Assembly: GCA_021234155.1 (NCBI GenBank)
Contig: JAJEKV010000100.1
Span: 2,146,116 to 2,210,115, forward strand
Reading direction: 5' to 3'
From: Isoetes taiwanensis
Taxonomy: Eukaryota; Streptophyta; Lycopodiopsida; Isoetales; Isoetaceae
DNA: 64,000 nt
Part shown: positions 24,301 through 35,986 of the stretch, in pieces
How the letters are laid out: every line of letters begins with the position of its first letter
How positions within the stretch are numbered: position 1 is the stretch's first letter
The notes under the pieces: generated by a model
Database searches by the model: none
What the model was told of the DNA's origin: nothing
The model's input: the letters and a program-made list of their open reading frames with translations, nothing else
Position numbers and translations under genes: made by a program

Positions 24301-26196
24301 ACACTTTAGTTTATTGAAATTAAGTTTGACAGTAATTCAGCATATTAAAACATCTATAAAAATCTTTCCAGCTGCTGGCATCAAGGAAATGACAGACTCA
24401 TTATTGGCTGCATACATATGGTATAAACTGAGCAGGAAATGAGAAACTGATATTTATCTTCCATCTTCTGTAATCTGCATTACTTATTAGAAGCTACATG
24501 ATGAACACGTTTAGAGGTGTAGGAATCTTTCGCTTTCTTAAGATGTTTTCCTGCCTAGGGCACTAGAAATTAACACTGGTTGGTGCTGGCCATTCTACAA
24601 ACTCAAGCTTCAGATGGGTCTCAAAGCTTACTAGCATTTGATGTTGCCTTGGGTGATATGTAGTGTTACTTGTTTGTTTTGCAGTAGCAGCAATGGAAGT
24701 GTACCAAAGTGGCACTTGTATGTCACAGGACACAGTCTTGGAGGTGCCTTGGCAACACTTTTGACGATGGATATTTCAGCTAACAAGTTATCTAGGTAAG
24801 CCATTGTTTCCTTTGTCCATGGCAATTATTCGACAACAGAGATGTGCCAGGTTTGTTTACACGATGTGACGGTCCAATTTTTCAGCCCAAATAATGATAG
24901 GGGATGGTAGTCTATTGTTGCATTGTATATGAGATAATGATATATGTAAAAAAAGTAGAGCAACATGCAATGTTTTGAATCTGTATCAACATGGTACTAA
25001 TATTCTACAGCAAAAAAATTGCCCTTTATCTTGTGGATATATGTATATGATAGTATAGAAAATTTGTTACACTTTCATCCATTTTCAACAAACTTTCTGG
25101 TATGCAGTAGATTCCAAGGTTTAGACATTACAATGTACAACTTTGGCTCACCAAGAGTTGGGAACAAAGCATTTGCTGAACAATACAATAAGGTCAATTA
25201 CCTTCTTTAACTCGATTAGTGTAAAAGTAGCTATGATAATGATCATGAAACCATTAAAAGTCTTTGTTCAAAAAATGATTAATCATGGGGTCCGCATATG
25301 TTCATACACAAGCATCAGTTCTTAATTGAAATGAGTCAAGAAAATTATGGAGTCATAAACAGATGAGAGGTTGCATCCCCCTGTTTTATTTAATTTGATT
25401 TATTTACTTTGTTTGGTTAATCCTAATTAGATTGTGAAGGATAGCTGGCGTGTTGTCAACCACCGCGACATAATTCCCACCGTTCCAAGATTGATGGGCT
25501 ATTGCCATGTCGCTCAGCCAATTTACCTCACGGCAGCTCCACTTGGTGTCTTGAATGCATCTGTACACTTCTCAACTCTTTTTAAATAAATTTGCAGTGC
25601 AAATCTAATTGGCTATGAAGCTTGGTGTAATGCCACATCATATTAAATTGCTAATATAGCTAAATTGAGTACCAGGTAGAGAATTATTTATCAGATGAAT
25701 ATGTAGAAGATGTTATTGGTGAAACCACTCCTGAAACTATAGTTGGAGAATTTGTAAGTAACGTGATAATTCTTTTTACAGTGGGCAGTTGGGCAATAAA
25801 CAGCTTTAAGTACTTAGCTGATCTTTCATCAAATCTTCTTGTCTAGCTGAATGGGGAAAAACAACTTCTTCAACGTTTGTTTCAAACTGAGATTGCAATG
25901 CTAAGGGCACTTAGAAATGGTAGCGCTTTTATGCAACACATGGAAGATTTCTACTACATTTCATTACTCGAGGTTATTTTCCTTTTTTTATTTTATTCTT
26001 AGAGGTAGAGCCTACTCAAATGGCTGCTAAAGCTAGTCTTCACCTTAAAATCAACTATTACTAAAGCTGTTAGATGCATGACGCTTGATATTCATGTTTA
26101 TGTTTCCTGTCCACTGTGGTGCAGAAAGTTGCCTCAAAGTATGGTGGTTCAAAGCTTACAAATCAATTATTGCCTGAAAAATCAATTGTTACCTGA
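12392..26196 (+). CDS. C2-domain class 3 (triacylglycerol) lipase, about 19 exons
   Basis: A putative plastid-targeted lipase of the plant C2 plus lipase_3 type (Arabidopsis At4g13550-like). Exons by splice signals and phase: 12392-12715, 12853-12911, 13099-13180, 13251-13318, 13688-13757, 19485-19566, 19929-19993, 20391 to about 21414 (unresolved inside), 21596-21661, 21854-21900, 23168-23213, 23277-23355, 24685-24795, 25108-25192, 25431-25562, 25676-25753, 25847-25972, 26125-26196. Exon 1 gives a Ser/Arg-rich leader and FDIDLAVLLAGFAFE. The C2 domain follows (VKLIKGVGFPGLDLWGKSDPYVV). The hydrolase has FLRGTEQ, the nucleophile elbow GHSLGG (exon 24685), YNFGSPRVGN, DIIPTVP and YCHVAQP, supplying Ser, Asp and His. 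Defects: frames around 20475 and 20560 do not join cleanly, and exon 23277 has a one-base loss that makes a TAG at 23292-23294. It is a pseudogene or carries assembly indels. Confidence 0.85.
13969..14150. repeat. 62-bp direct repeat, copies 120 bp apart
   Basis: AATAAAGGAAGTGG at 13969 and at 14089 begins a 62-bp block (13969-14030 and 14089-14150) that differs at only a few positions, ending CCACTAG in both. It lies in the lipase intron just ahead of the LINE insertion. Confidence 0.85.
14548..18055 (-). pseudogene. LINE ORF2: endonuclease, RT, zinc knuckle, PIP-box tail
   Basis: The frame opens near 18055 with LAVWNCNGK of an EEP endonuclease, followed by FLTETWE, VILVGDFN (about 17590) and GDHVPLVF (about 17280). 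RT motifs follow: FVDFRKAFDTVPR (about 16240), GVKQGCPLSPTLFGLYIDE (about 16050) and the catalytic LLYADDVV (about 15930). The stretch 15732-14869 holds a CX2C-HX4C knuckle (CPMCDLN ending HFIFTC, about 15030-14980). A single TGA (14869-14871) is followed in the same frame, 15 codons later, by 14826-14548. That tail is basic and has a canonical PCNA-interaction motif QTEITNFF (14791-14814) and a second like it, RRGIMKYF (14596-14619). Frame breaks near 17570, 17240, 16250 and 15760 make it inactive. The enzyme would nick genomic DNA and copy its RNA there. Confidence 0.8.
18076..18891 (-). CDS. LINE ORF1: coiled coil plus RRM RNA-binding protein
   Basis: An intact 271-codon frame. Residues about 45-120 form a heptad-like coiled coil (repeated LKAKVVEQDSRIMSLKA-type pattern) for trimerisation or other oligomerisation. 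Residues about 140-225 look like the RRM of L1-type ORF1 proteins (ALNIRVTGL, then PALIIRFRSAKARLEAL), followed by a C-terminal domain beginning DEDLTMLQ and ending in basic residues (KKRPK-like). The protein would coat the element's RNA. It sits 20 bp or so upstream of ORF2 in the element's sense. The start at 18891 is the first ATG of the frame. Confidence 0.8.
   Translation of the reverse strand: MSVQDSLTPIDTPIQSPTGCNAGVGTPYSPTAGPDMMIEISNRHLSEMLDRMLRMETELVSLKAKVVEQDSRIMSLKATVAVQEKEIISIKAQSNQIDKIEELQTVVKEQQAETNKWVEVVRKHRPIEPLNDIKNTISATLEEEQRRAHKALNIRVTGLKHLSDPSKAGIDFVQHNLDIQDHEIDRSWKVNNGTRSPALIIRFRSAKARLEALKRRRNLQKFPDIFMDEDLTMLQVELKRKCLEEVMKARKENKWAVYRDGRVIIRDKRPK
19054..19107. repeat. 27-bp tandem duplication
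   Basis: Two copies of a 27-bp unit (TTATTGAATGCAATAAGACT in the first) at 19054-19080 and 19081-19107, just outside the 5' end of the intronic LINE. Confidence 0.85.
19108..19484. other. Lipase intron remainder
   Basis: AT-rich intron sequence between the LINE and the exon at 19485. Nothing else was recognised. The long introns 21901-23167 and 23356-24684 are similar except for the foldback element at 24040. Confidence 0.5.
24040..24211. mobile_element. Foldback MITE in a lipase intron
   Basis: About 172 bp that are nearly self-complementary. The left arm GGAGTCAGATCATTGG at 24040 pairs with the right arm ending GATTCGACTCC at 24211, and pairing continues through CCATGTCATCACGTGA to a centre near 24126 (TTAAAGTGCC / GGCACCTTTAA). 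The long inverted arms and short length without coding capacity fit a miniature inverted-repeat (foldback) element. No target duplication was assigned. Confidence 0.75.
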
Positions 26197-27365
26197 TAAG
26201 GTAGGGAGTGCATCAGCATTTGTTTCTAAATTTCATGTAATTTAAAAGCAGTTGGTTCAACCTTTGCATCTAGGTGGCTACATGTACTACGAATAAGGTG
26301 TTCAAGATAAGGTGTAAATTCAGCAGGCACACATTTAATTAGCCTTATATATGTTGCAACAAATGTGGAAATGCAGACCACGTGCATACGGTCATGGATT
26401 ATCAATGTTAATGTGTCATCGATTTTTACATCAAAACGTGATAGCTTTAACCTCTGGTCACTCATTCTAGAAGGTTGGGGCTATGGCATTGGGTCTGCCA
26501 ATCCCTGTCAGCAGGTATCCCAATGCCATGCTCTTAACCTCATAAAAATGAGGATCTTGTGTTGTGCTTCTGACCTTTTTTTATAAGTAGGGCCTGAGGC
26601 AACAATGGCTCCCCAGTTAGAAAAAAGGACTTGGGACAATCAAGCGAAAATCATCGCTCCATCTTATATTGTGAAAATAGAGGGAACAATTACATATAAG
26701 AGGCAATATTCAAAAATTATGATTGAAATTCGATGCTTGCTTAAAATCAACTATTACTAAACTGTTAAATTTTGATATTCATGTTTATGTTTCCTGTCCA
26801 CTGTGGTGCAGAAAGTAGCCTCAAAGTATGGTGGTTCAAAGCCAAATCAATTATTGCCTGAAAAATCAATTGTTACCTGATAAGGTAGGGAGTGCATCAG
26901 CATTTGTTTCTAAATTTCATGTAATTTAAAAGCAGTTGGTTCAACCTTTGCATCTAGGTGGCTACATGTACTACGAATAAGGTGTTCAAGATAAGGTGTA
27001 AATTCAGCAGGCACACATTTAATTAGCCTTATATATGTTGCAACAAATGTGGAAATGCAGACCATATTCATGGATTTCAATGTTAATGTGTCATCGATTT
27101 TTACAAAATCGTGATTTTTAACCTTGGTCCTCATTCTAAAATGGCACTTGAACCAAGTATCCCATGCCATGCTCTTAACCTCATAAAAAGGATCTTGTGT
27201 TTCATTACCTTTTTTTTTTTTATAAGTAGGGCAGGAGGCAACAATGGAACCATGTTAGAAAAAGGACTTGGGACAATCAAGGCGAAAATCATCGCTCCAT
27301 CTTATATTGTGAAAATAGAGGGAACAATTACATATAAGAGGCAATATTCAAAATTATGATTGAAA
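26040..27365. repeat. Tandem duplication covering the lipase last exon
   Basis: About 26040-26738 and 26739-27365 are two copies of one block. It includes the acceptor and coding part of the terminal lipase exon (AAGTATGGTGGTTCAAAG at about 26137 and again at about 26824) and about 500 bp downstream. The second copy has many short deletions. The copy of this region at 50.9 kb has no such tandem junction, so the duplication arose in this copy only. Confidence 0.85.
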
Positions 27366-27699
27366 TTTGATGAACTTGCGGAAAATCAACAAACTAAATT
27401 TTGTTATGAATTTTTTGCGAATCACATGGCATCCATGGCCACAATCCTTTAATGCACCACATTCTTTTGAATGGGATTGCATAATTACTTCCCTTGGCAT
27501 CATGGCCACAATCCATATTCATGCAAAAATCTTTTTCCTTCTTCCTTTAAAACAATCAACCTCAAGCCTTCGATAAAATTAGTTTCATTAAAGGGATTAA
27601 CAGAACCATGGCTCAAGGATTATTACTAAAACCTGAACTTTCATTTCATGGAATAGATTCTAGAATGCTTCCTTTAACAATCAACCTAGCATGCAAAAT

Positions 27700-28062
27700 A
27701 TTATCTTTATTACTAAAACCTCTTTCTTTCATGGAAATGCCCTTCATAGTAGCATGCAAATGTTATCTTTTAACTAAAAGCGGGGACAAGCTAAGCCGCA
27801 AAACAAGAGACTCTACTAGGCCCACTTTGAGTCTTACTCGGACATCTGAGATCAAGTTATAAAGCCCGCTCAAGTTATTACTAAAACCTCTTTCTTTCAT
27901 GGAATTATGCGCTTCATAGTAGCATGCAAATGTTACCTTTTAACTAAAAGCAGGACTGGGGCATGAAGAAAAATACTTGGCTAAGCCGCAAACAAGAGAC
28001 TCTACTAGGCCCACTTTGAGTCTTAATCGGACATGCGAGATCAAGTTATAAAGCCTCGCTCT
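27700..28062. repeat. Tandem duplication of about 180 bp
   Basis: A block with TTACTAAAACCTCTTTCTTT and GACTCTACTAGGCCCACTTT occurs at about 27706-27868 and again at about 27876-28062. The right segmental copy has it once (about 51660-51840). Confidence 0.75.
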
Positions 28063-29070
28063 TTTTTGTGTCGTGAAGTTATGCGCTTCACGTAACATGC
28101 AAATGAAATTTTTAACCAATGGGACCGAGGGGTATAAAGTTGAGGATTAAAAAGTTGGTCGAGGTGCAAACTGTAATGCAATGTGCATTAGCAATTTAAA
28201 ACTATCAATCCTTAACATCTTGTGTAGAAAATGAGACTAGAAAGCCTAAAAGGAAGCCTTGTACTATTCAAAGCAAAAATAAGTTTTACAAAGAAAAATA
28301 AAAGCAATATTTTCCTCACTTCTTGTGAAAGAAATGTCCATTTGGACTTGTCAATAGCATGGGTGTGGCGATTAGGAGATCACTTTCTATGTCCTCCCAA
28401 TCTAATCTTCTTCCATCTGTTGAATGCTCACATAGTTAAGAAGGGTAAATTCTCTTAATGCCTCACAATATGAAAAATAGCCAGTGAGAAAGAGCAATGG
28501 AACTTTATAGGATTCACTATAGAGATGATAGTTAAAGGGTAAATTCTCTTAATGCCTCACTAGTTAATACCTGAAGAATAGCCAGTGAAAAAGAGCAATG
28601 GAACTTTATATGATTCACTATAGAGGAGATGATATGTGTATAGATGATACTGGCAGTCAGTCGCAACTTCACCCATCTGCATCCAAAGCAGTTTACCCAA
28701 CACCAAATAAACAATGGAGTACAACAATGTCACACAAGATCACAGAATAAAGACATGTGCATGTTACTTAGCCACCCTGTGAAATTTCTATGTGTGGATT
28801 CAAGAAGGGCAGGCTCTGCAAAGGCATAAGTAACCTTTACAACTTGTTTACAGAAATAAAGATGGTCCTAGAAAGACGAACTTTACATTGATCAATAACC
28901 AGCAATTTAGTTAGCTAAGTCAGCTAAGACAAACATCAGATCCAGCTATAATCGTCAGTGTTATACTAAATAAGCTACCATAACGAGTAAGTAAGGTAGT
29001 AAAGATCAAGGATTGATAATTTCATAGGTTAGAGCCTCACTTTCTTGCCATCACTGGTGCATGTAATGCA

Positions 29071-29185
29071 TCATGCACATATCCACAATCAAGTCTGGTT
29101 TCTTGCTCAAGAAATGTGGCACATGCATCATGCACATATCCACAATCAAGTCTGGTTTCTTGCTCAAGAAATGTGGCAGATGTTC
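29071..29185. repeat. 57-bp tandem duplication
   Basis: A unit beginning TCATGCACATATCCACAATC at 29071 recurs at 29128 with no visible change over most of its length. The right segmental copy (about 52820-52875) has a single unit. Confidence 0.9.
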
Positions 29186-29538
29186 TGTCAAGCAGTGCAA
29201 ACTTTTGTCTATAGAACATATCCATCATATTGCCACACGCAATAAGCACTTAACCCTTCCTACTTAATTCTATTATGTTTTTTAAAACTTGTGGAAGTTA
29301 TTACAGAACAAAAGCCATCCATATAAGTGGCATCGTTCTATTGGTATGTTCAAATCTCTACATATTCAAAATGGCCATCCAGAATTTGTGTTTCATCACA
29401 AATGCCAAATTGTATATCAGTATTCACCTATCGTGAAAACCATATCATCAACCAAACTCCGCGCACTCTTGAAATTAGTATTCTATAAAAAAGAACCAAG
29501 GGAATGAACTCACTGTACCTGCATCTTCGAGTTCAATA

Positions 29539-29908
29539 TCACAATTCACATGATACGTATCGTCTACCTAGAGAAGTATATGGAAGTTAGAAATATCTAT
29601 AAAAGTTCCTGTCTTTATATATGTAGTAAGCATTAAAAGCTCATATTATCCTGCCTTTCTCTTACTTGCAACAGCCACTTCCTCCAGAACAAGATAGCCT
29701 CCAACCTGAGAATGAGGCATTATGAGACATCAATTTGAGAGGGATGGAAAAGTGAATAATTACTTACTGAATCTGGTGAAATGCCTTTTGAATTTTCCCA
29801 TCGCCACAAAGGAATATTTACATCACAGCAAGCCTCCCATGCTTTCATCAAATAAAAAGCTGCTAACTTGAAATTTTGAGAGCTGATTGTGCCATCCCAT
29901 TGCTTGTT
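29539..29908 (-). CDS. Three small 3' exons of an unrecognised minus-strand gene
   Basis: Three minus-strand exons join in phase with GT-AG borders: 29908-29768 (47 codons, KLAAFYLMKAWEACCDVNIP inside), 29705-29666 (VGGYLVLEEVAV) and 29567-29539, ending at a TGA. The first exon weakly recalls the C-terminal end of pogo/Tigger-type DDE transposases (an AW followed by a spaced W), but no DDE core was seen and the assignment is tentative. The first two exons are preserved almost unchanged in the duplicate at 53289-53531. Upstream exons would lie above 30 kb and were not identified with confidence. Confidence 0.4.
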
Positions 29909-31913
29909 CTGTTCACAATAAAATGATGCGAAATTTCACCATATGATCACTTCCAAAAAAGATCTCCTAAATATTTAGTAGAGGCTAAGCACATTTGTAT
30001 GATTGTTATGTACGATAGATATTGCTGCATGGTGTAATATGCAAAGACACAGGAAGTAAGGCTAAACTATCTGTATAATTGTTATGTTGCTGCATGATGT
30101 TATATGCATAGTTACGGGAAGTAAGGCTGTGAAAAAAGTACGTCAATCCAAAAAAGGTACTGGGAATTTACATTCAACATAGCGGTGGAGCAAAGCTCCG
30201 TTGGATCCATATCTGCCCCCCGTCGTACTGTCTTCGTTACTCACACCAGTATAAGTTTTCTACGCCCTCGATTCCAAGGGTAGAATATATAATTAGGACA
30301 ATTCTAAATATGCTCTCCAAGTTTGCAAATATTTCAAAAATACCCCACACTAAGTGTATTGTATAGTCACGGTATCGTATGGCGTCAAGGCACTTGGGAT
30401 GGCATTCCGCGTGGACCGGTGGGGTCTGGGCCATGCCGGAATGCCATCCCAAGATGCCTTAATCCACAATATGGTATTTGGGGAGCTAATTCAGCGGAGG
30501 GGGCTATTTCGTCCGCTATGGCATTGTTGCGTTGTAGTCTGGCTATGACAACCCCTTGCTCTGCTATTTTTGTGCAGCAAATCAAAGGGTTTTTGCTTCG
30601 TAGTTCAGTTTTTTTCTTGCTTCAAATTTTTTCAGGTATTGCTTTGGGTTTGGCACTCCTAATCAGTTTCTTTTGCTTCAGGTGTTGGTTTAGGTCCACG
30701 GCAGTAGAAGAAGAACTGGCAAAGTAGAAGAAGAGCTGCTTGTGACAAAGTTTCGGCAGCCTCTGTTTTTCCTGGCAATATTGTTTTTGGTAGTTCAGTT
30801 CTCTATTTTCTTTATTTTCTAACGAGATTTTTGAAATAGCGCTAGCATATATGACGCAGCCAGAGGCATAATATCTCACTGGAAATATTCTGATGCCATG
30901 GCAAGCTTCAAAACCTATCCATTGTAAGCCAAATTCAAGCTATTGACCTATTGAAAGAAACACTACAAAAAATTTCTGATTCTCTAAATGGGAAATGAAA
31001 AGACAATTTACCTTTTATTCAACCCCCGTTCACCCATGAATCATCTTTACCATATGGAGAAGTTTCTCCCTGAAAATCATGGAGAACCAGTGGTGAAACT
31101 TGGAGAATTGATGGTAAATCTTGGACTGTATTCACCATTTATTCACCTCTAATTTACTATCTGCATTTTTACTTCTATTCTCCATACATTCACCTCAACT
31201 TTACCTTCAAGATTTGTAGAAATAAGTATTAAGTAGTTTGTGAGGCATTTTTATTATCATGTCAATTCAAATGAATGGCATGCCAAGGCTTCAACCTTGC
31301 TCAATGCAAGGAGAGAGTACCAACAGTGCATTGACAAATCAAAGCCCACGAACAAATAAAACATATTCTCGTGTTCTTCAAATTATTTGAAACCTTCATC
31401 TCCACCCAAACACATCTCGATCTTAAGTGTAGAAGATTATCTGTGCAATAATTGTTAACACATAATTAGCTGCCTACGAAGTCTGACTAGCATATAAAAT
31501 CTAAACTAAATAAACAAAATAACTACACAACTACCAGCAAGAAACATACACAAACTAAGCTTTATCTATATATCTTTGCTTCTTCCACTGATTTAACTAC
31601 TGTTTCAATCCCACAACCAAACTACAAGACTAACAGCTCTTGCATGCCCAAATGTCGCCTAGCAAGCCAGTCTATACTCACCAATAGTCCATCCTATGGC
31701 AGTATCATAAAACTACAAGTCTTTAACTTGGCATATTGACGCCTCTATCCATTACTTAACTCTCAGACCTGCAACAACCCAATCATGCCTACAAGCCACA
31801 AGACATGTAACAAACACTAAACTGCAATGAACTTAACCTGTAACATTAAACTGCAGTTAACATGTCAAAGTAATGCATAAAAAAGGAAGAAGAAAAAGAA
31901 CAATTGTACTTAC

Positions 31914-33715
31914 ATATTAAACATGCGATGGCATATTTCTTTCTCGTCCTCACCTGCTTGTTTCTCCACTCTCTTTGTGTTTCCTTAGCAGTGGAGTTCT
32001 TCCATAATTCTCTTTTGCGCTTGAGGATAGCTTTCAATGCACTATCTAGTTGCGGATGGCATCTTTCAATGCACGATCTACTTGCATCTAGTTTCCTTAC
32101 AGTGCTTGTATAAAAGATGTTACCTACAAAATTATACATCAATACTTAGTTTTCAAACGAGTATTATCTATAACTAAAATATTTGTACTTATTACAAATT
32201 CTACAAGCCAAAGCATAAGGAAATTGCTATTGCCTAGAAACAAGTACTCTGCCATACATGAAACACTATCTAACATAAAGGATGATCTAGTAAACTCCTT
32301 GTCTCTCAAGAGATTATGTCCTGGGCATGCCTTCAATGGTTGCAAATTGGAGCTTGGTATACACTTTTACTTCAAAATCTTCATCTTTGGCATTATTCAA
32401 TCCTCCTCTAATTCATCCCAAATTTGTGAAGCCATAGCCGTGAAGAATATCTACTGCCAGCATTGATCTATGCCAATGGAAGGGAAAGATATTAAGCATT
32501 TGATGAATTTCCGCTATTAGCATTGATCTAAATAGCAATCTATGGAAAAAGAACTAAGAATGAGATAAACCCATGACAGAATATAATAAAAGGGTCGCAA
32601 TTCTCACCTTAGTCCTTCACACAGGCAACCAAGAGCTTAGAATCTGTGCTTTCAACAGACTGGCTGACTTGATCGACAAAGGCTTCATTCTGTTTTGTAA
32701 ACTTATGACCTATCCACATGCCTAGATAACCAAAATGAATCCATTTTTTGAGTAGACTGTAATTTTTTGAGTACCCTGCCAACTGTAATTATGACAAGAA
32801 ATACTTTGTGAATAAATTCAGAATGTGTCACCTGTAAGACCATAGCTTTTTGAGCAAGATAGAAGTGCCATACTTAGATCCAGAAATAATCCCATCCTTC
32901 AAAGTCTTATTGATTTTCAGCCTCGTGTGTGCAGCCTCAAGCCCTTTGTCTGTAGCCTCAAAGCCCTTTCAGCCTGAACATTTGATTAAGGTTATGCATC
33001 AAGTTTACAGCTATCTCTAACTTTAGAGATGTTTGGAAAATGACGTCCAGTTTTGTGTTATGTAGGCATAACTGCCTAATACTTCATAAGCACTAGGGCT
33101 AGTTTTTGACCAATGGCCATGTTTTGGTTAGTATAGAGTCAAAGTAGGCTTTTCATATAAATGCTTAAACTTAAAATATAAGACATCATAGTGCAATGCT
33201 GTATTTTTCCAACAAAGCACTTGTACTTACTTCGTTTCACAAGGAGAACTTGTTCTGCAACAGGCCATAGCCCTATTATGACCTCTATTCTTTTTGTCTT
33301 CCTATAATATAGGACCATAAATGTGTCATACTTGTATCCAGGAAAAATGCCATTCTTCAAAAACCTATTGACTATCAGCCACGCTTTCTGAAGGGTTGTA
33401 CCAAGTTACAAGCCGCTTTTATGGGGTTACTATACACCAATTATACACAGGGACAATTTGATTTGTGCTATGAAATGTATGCCTGAGGGCTTGCTTGATT
33501 TGGCCATAGGCCATTCTTTTGTTAGTATAATAATACTCATATTACTCCCATTCTGCATACTTTTTGAAAAGAAAGGATTGCTTATTTCTGAAAACTTGTA
33601 TTTACCTAGAATATGCTTGCCTTGAACGGACCTTCCGTTCTGCAGTACTCCATCAGTCCTTGTTGTCTTCCTGCCTTTCACTGGAATAAAGATGCCACCA
33701 AGGGCCATTCCTTTC
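31914..33715 (-). other. Several coding-looking minus-strand blocks, possible exons
   Basis: Minus-strand blocks with donor-like ends: 32117-31914 (basic, LKAILKRKRELWKNSTAKE, before GTAAGT), about 32340-32190 (ACPGHNLLRDKEF), about 32960-32840 (INKTLKDGIISGSKYGTS), about 33380-33225 (VNRFLKNGIFPGYKYDTF, before GTAAGT) and about 33705-33605 (MALGGIFIPVKGRKTTRT). The third and fourth resemble each other (LK-GI-G-KY-T). They may belong to the same gene as the exons at 29.5-29.9 kb. The equivalent blocks in the right copy have more frame breaks. I do not recognise a family. Confidence 0.3.
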
Positions 33716-34050
33716 TGCGGTACTTTGTTGGTCCTTGTTTCTCCAGTACTCCATTAGCTCACTAGCTCACAGTTGTCCTCCACATTTGCTTCCTTCTAGA
33801 TGCATAAAGATTAATTAGCACATTATCCATAACATGCCTCAAATCCTCAAATACAAGTCATCTCATCAACATGTTCAGCAGTGCAGACTTTATTACTAGA
33901 ACAAGATCTCCAAGACTCACAACAGTTAAACTGGTATACTGAAGTCACAATATTGAATACTTCCTTAGCATTTTAAGCTAAATTCTAGGCCCATACAACA
34001 GTGACTTGCAATACATCTAACCACTTTGCTTTATTTAATCCTTTTGTCAG

Positions 34051-35339
34051 CAATTTGCTTCGCCATATTTGAAGCAATATTCTATAAGTCTTAGGCTGCT
34101 CGGGAATGCATACAGGCACTGGCACTTTGGACTTCAAAGCCAAAGTGAATCACCTTTTGGCAAGCCGTTCTCAATAACTTTATAAACATGTGCCAAGAGT
34201 TAAAGCTTTTGTTTTTTTGCACCTCATGACATAATTATTGTGCTACCAATCTAAGCAATTATTTGTCATCTGTATCAGGCAAATATGGGACAATGAAATT
34301 AAAATTAGAAGAAAAGAAAGTTTGTTGACCTTAGCTGGCCACAAATATGATCAAAGAAAGATTCGTCTATTTTTGCTCAAAGAAACTTTTGCAATTTTCT
34401 GACCTCTAATTCGAGAGCTTTATAGAGCCAAGACTGCTTTTCTTACCTTGCAAGGCCTAACTGCGCTTATCAATTTCACAAGGGCACAACTCCAGAAGCC
34501 TGAAACAAATCTAGTCAAACCTCTGCCGAAATACCTCTACCTGATTACTTAAATCACAGCATAAATGAATTACACATAGAATAACCTTGGCATTTGTATT
34601 TAGAATTCTTAAGCAATATTATACTTGGAGCTTCTACTCATCTTATGCAACATCTCTTGGTCCTTCAAGTATTGCAATTGCACAAATCCATGAAACAAAT
34701 AGAATGTCAAAGCCTAAATTAAATAATCACAGATTTCAAAAGAAACAACCCATTTTGGGATATCTTCTCGCTTTGGAGCTACCATCTAGACTTCAGATCT
34801 CTGTAACATCATAAAGATGGTCCAACCATGACGTAGTTGAATATAAGATTGAAAAGGTGAGAGTAAAAATGCATGGCTGTTATCTTCGTACCAGGTTATA
34901 CAGTGTAATGCTGCTCTATTCGCACCAAGATGGCAAGTAAAGCTCAGATGCTCTGCATTTATATAAAAATAAAAAGTGAGAAAAAAAAAATATAAGCATG
35001 AGGTAAAAATTTTATATTTCAGAGATCACTATGAGCAGGCTTTTATATAGAACAACATGCCAAGAGAGAAAAAGAATAAAAAGTTTGTCCTAATCTTCAA
35101 AAAGTACAATAGCACAAAATTTGGTGAAGCATGCAATGCAGATAAATGTGCTTTTGAATTTAGGCTTTGTAGACGTCTTCGTACCCTAAAATGCTTGGGA
35201 GTCTCTATTAATATGGTCTATCTTGTAAGCAGAGCTTAGAAAATGCAAGGATCTTGGCCGATATGCAAATGGGCCAAAATGCCCACCAAGATGCCAAGTA
35301 AAGATAGGTTGTTTCTGCACTTACAGAAAAACTAAAACT
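34051..35339. other. Segment missing from the right duplicate; no gene
   Basis: AT-rich DNA with no recognised coding or repeat feature. It is the part between the direct and inverted blocks of the left copy and has no counterpart at the 58.15 kb junction of the right copy. Confidence 0.5.
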
Positions 35340-35519
35340 GAGACATCTTAACCTCCAATAAATGATAACTCTTTGAAGCAGCGACTAGAAAGAACCACTA
35401 AGAAGCGCAAATGCTAGAAAATGCTTAGAGAAGGTGCTCTAGAAGCAAGTGAAGAACTCCAAACATTTTGAATCCTGAATAAAAATATTGAACTTAGTTT
35501 TAGGAACAATCGGCCCAGC

Positions 35520-35815
35520 TAAGCCGACAATGCTATCTATTCCAAGATCCATTCATATTTCCAAGAGCTCTAAGCTGACAATGCTATCTACTCCAAGATC
35601 CACTCACGTTCCAAGATCCGAGCCAGTTGAGGCAAAAATGAGACTCAACTAACAAACTCCAAATGCTTCCAATCCTGGAATAAAAATATCTTCATTAGTT
35701 TTAGGAAGATCCGACCCAGTTGAATAGAAGAATGATATATTCTACTCACATTTGCAAGATCTGACCCAGTCGAGGAGCCAAAATGAGGCCCAGTTGAGGT
35801 GCCAAAGATGAGAGA
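35520..35815. repeat. Degenerate short direct repeats
   Basis: Units containing AATGCTATCTA-TCCAAGATCCA and GATC-GA-CCAGT-GAGG recur four or five times with variable spacing. No coding capacity was seen. Confidence 0.55.
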
Positions 35816-35986
35816 GGAGAATCCTAGTCGAGGGAATTTCGTATAGCAACAGCCCATCGAGATTTTTCCCATTCAATTTCGTCTAAAATTTCTCATTCAA
35901 TGCTGGCACCTGAGTTCAAATCCTTGGCATTCTTGGTATTCAATTAGGGCAGCCAGCGTCCCAGAAGGGGGAACGCAAACTGCAAG

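Larger units (their letters stand above)
26415..34050. repeat. Segmental duplication, left copy (direct part)
   Basis: This stretch is present again at 50895-58145 in the same orientation, with high similarity over long blocks (for example 29500-29990 against 53120-53610). It contains extra tandem growth not seen in the right copy: the 26.0-27.4 kb block, a block of about 180 bp near 27700-28060, and a 57-bp unit at 29071-29185. Confidence 0.9.

Noticed and set aside
29045-29267. Internally repeated small frames (MHHAHIHNQVWF type)
   Set aside because: They are produced by the 57-bp tandem duplication and are not conserved in the second segmental copy.
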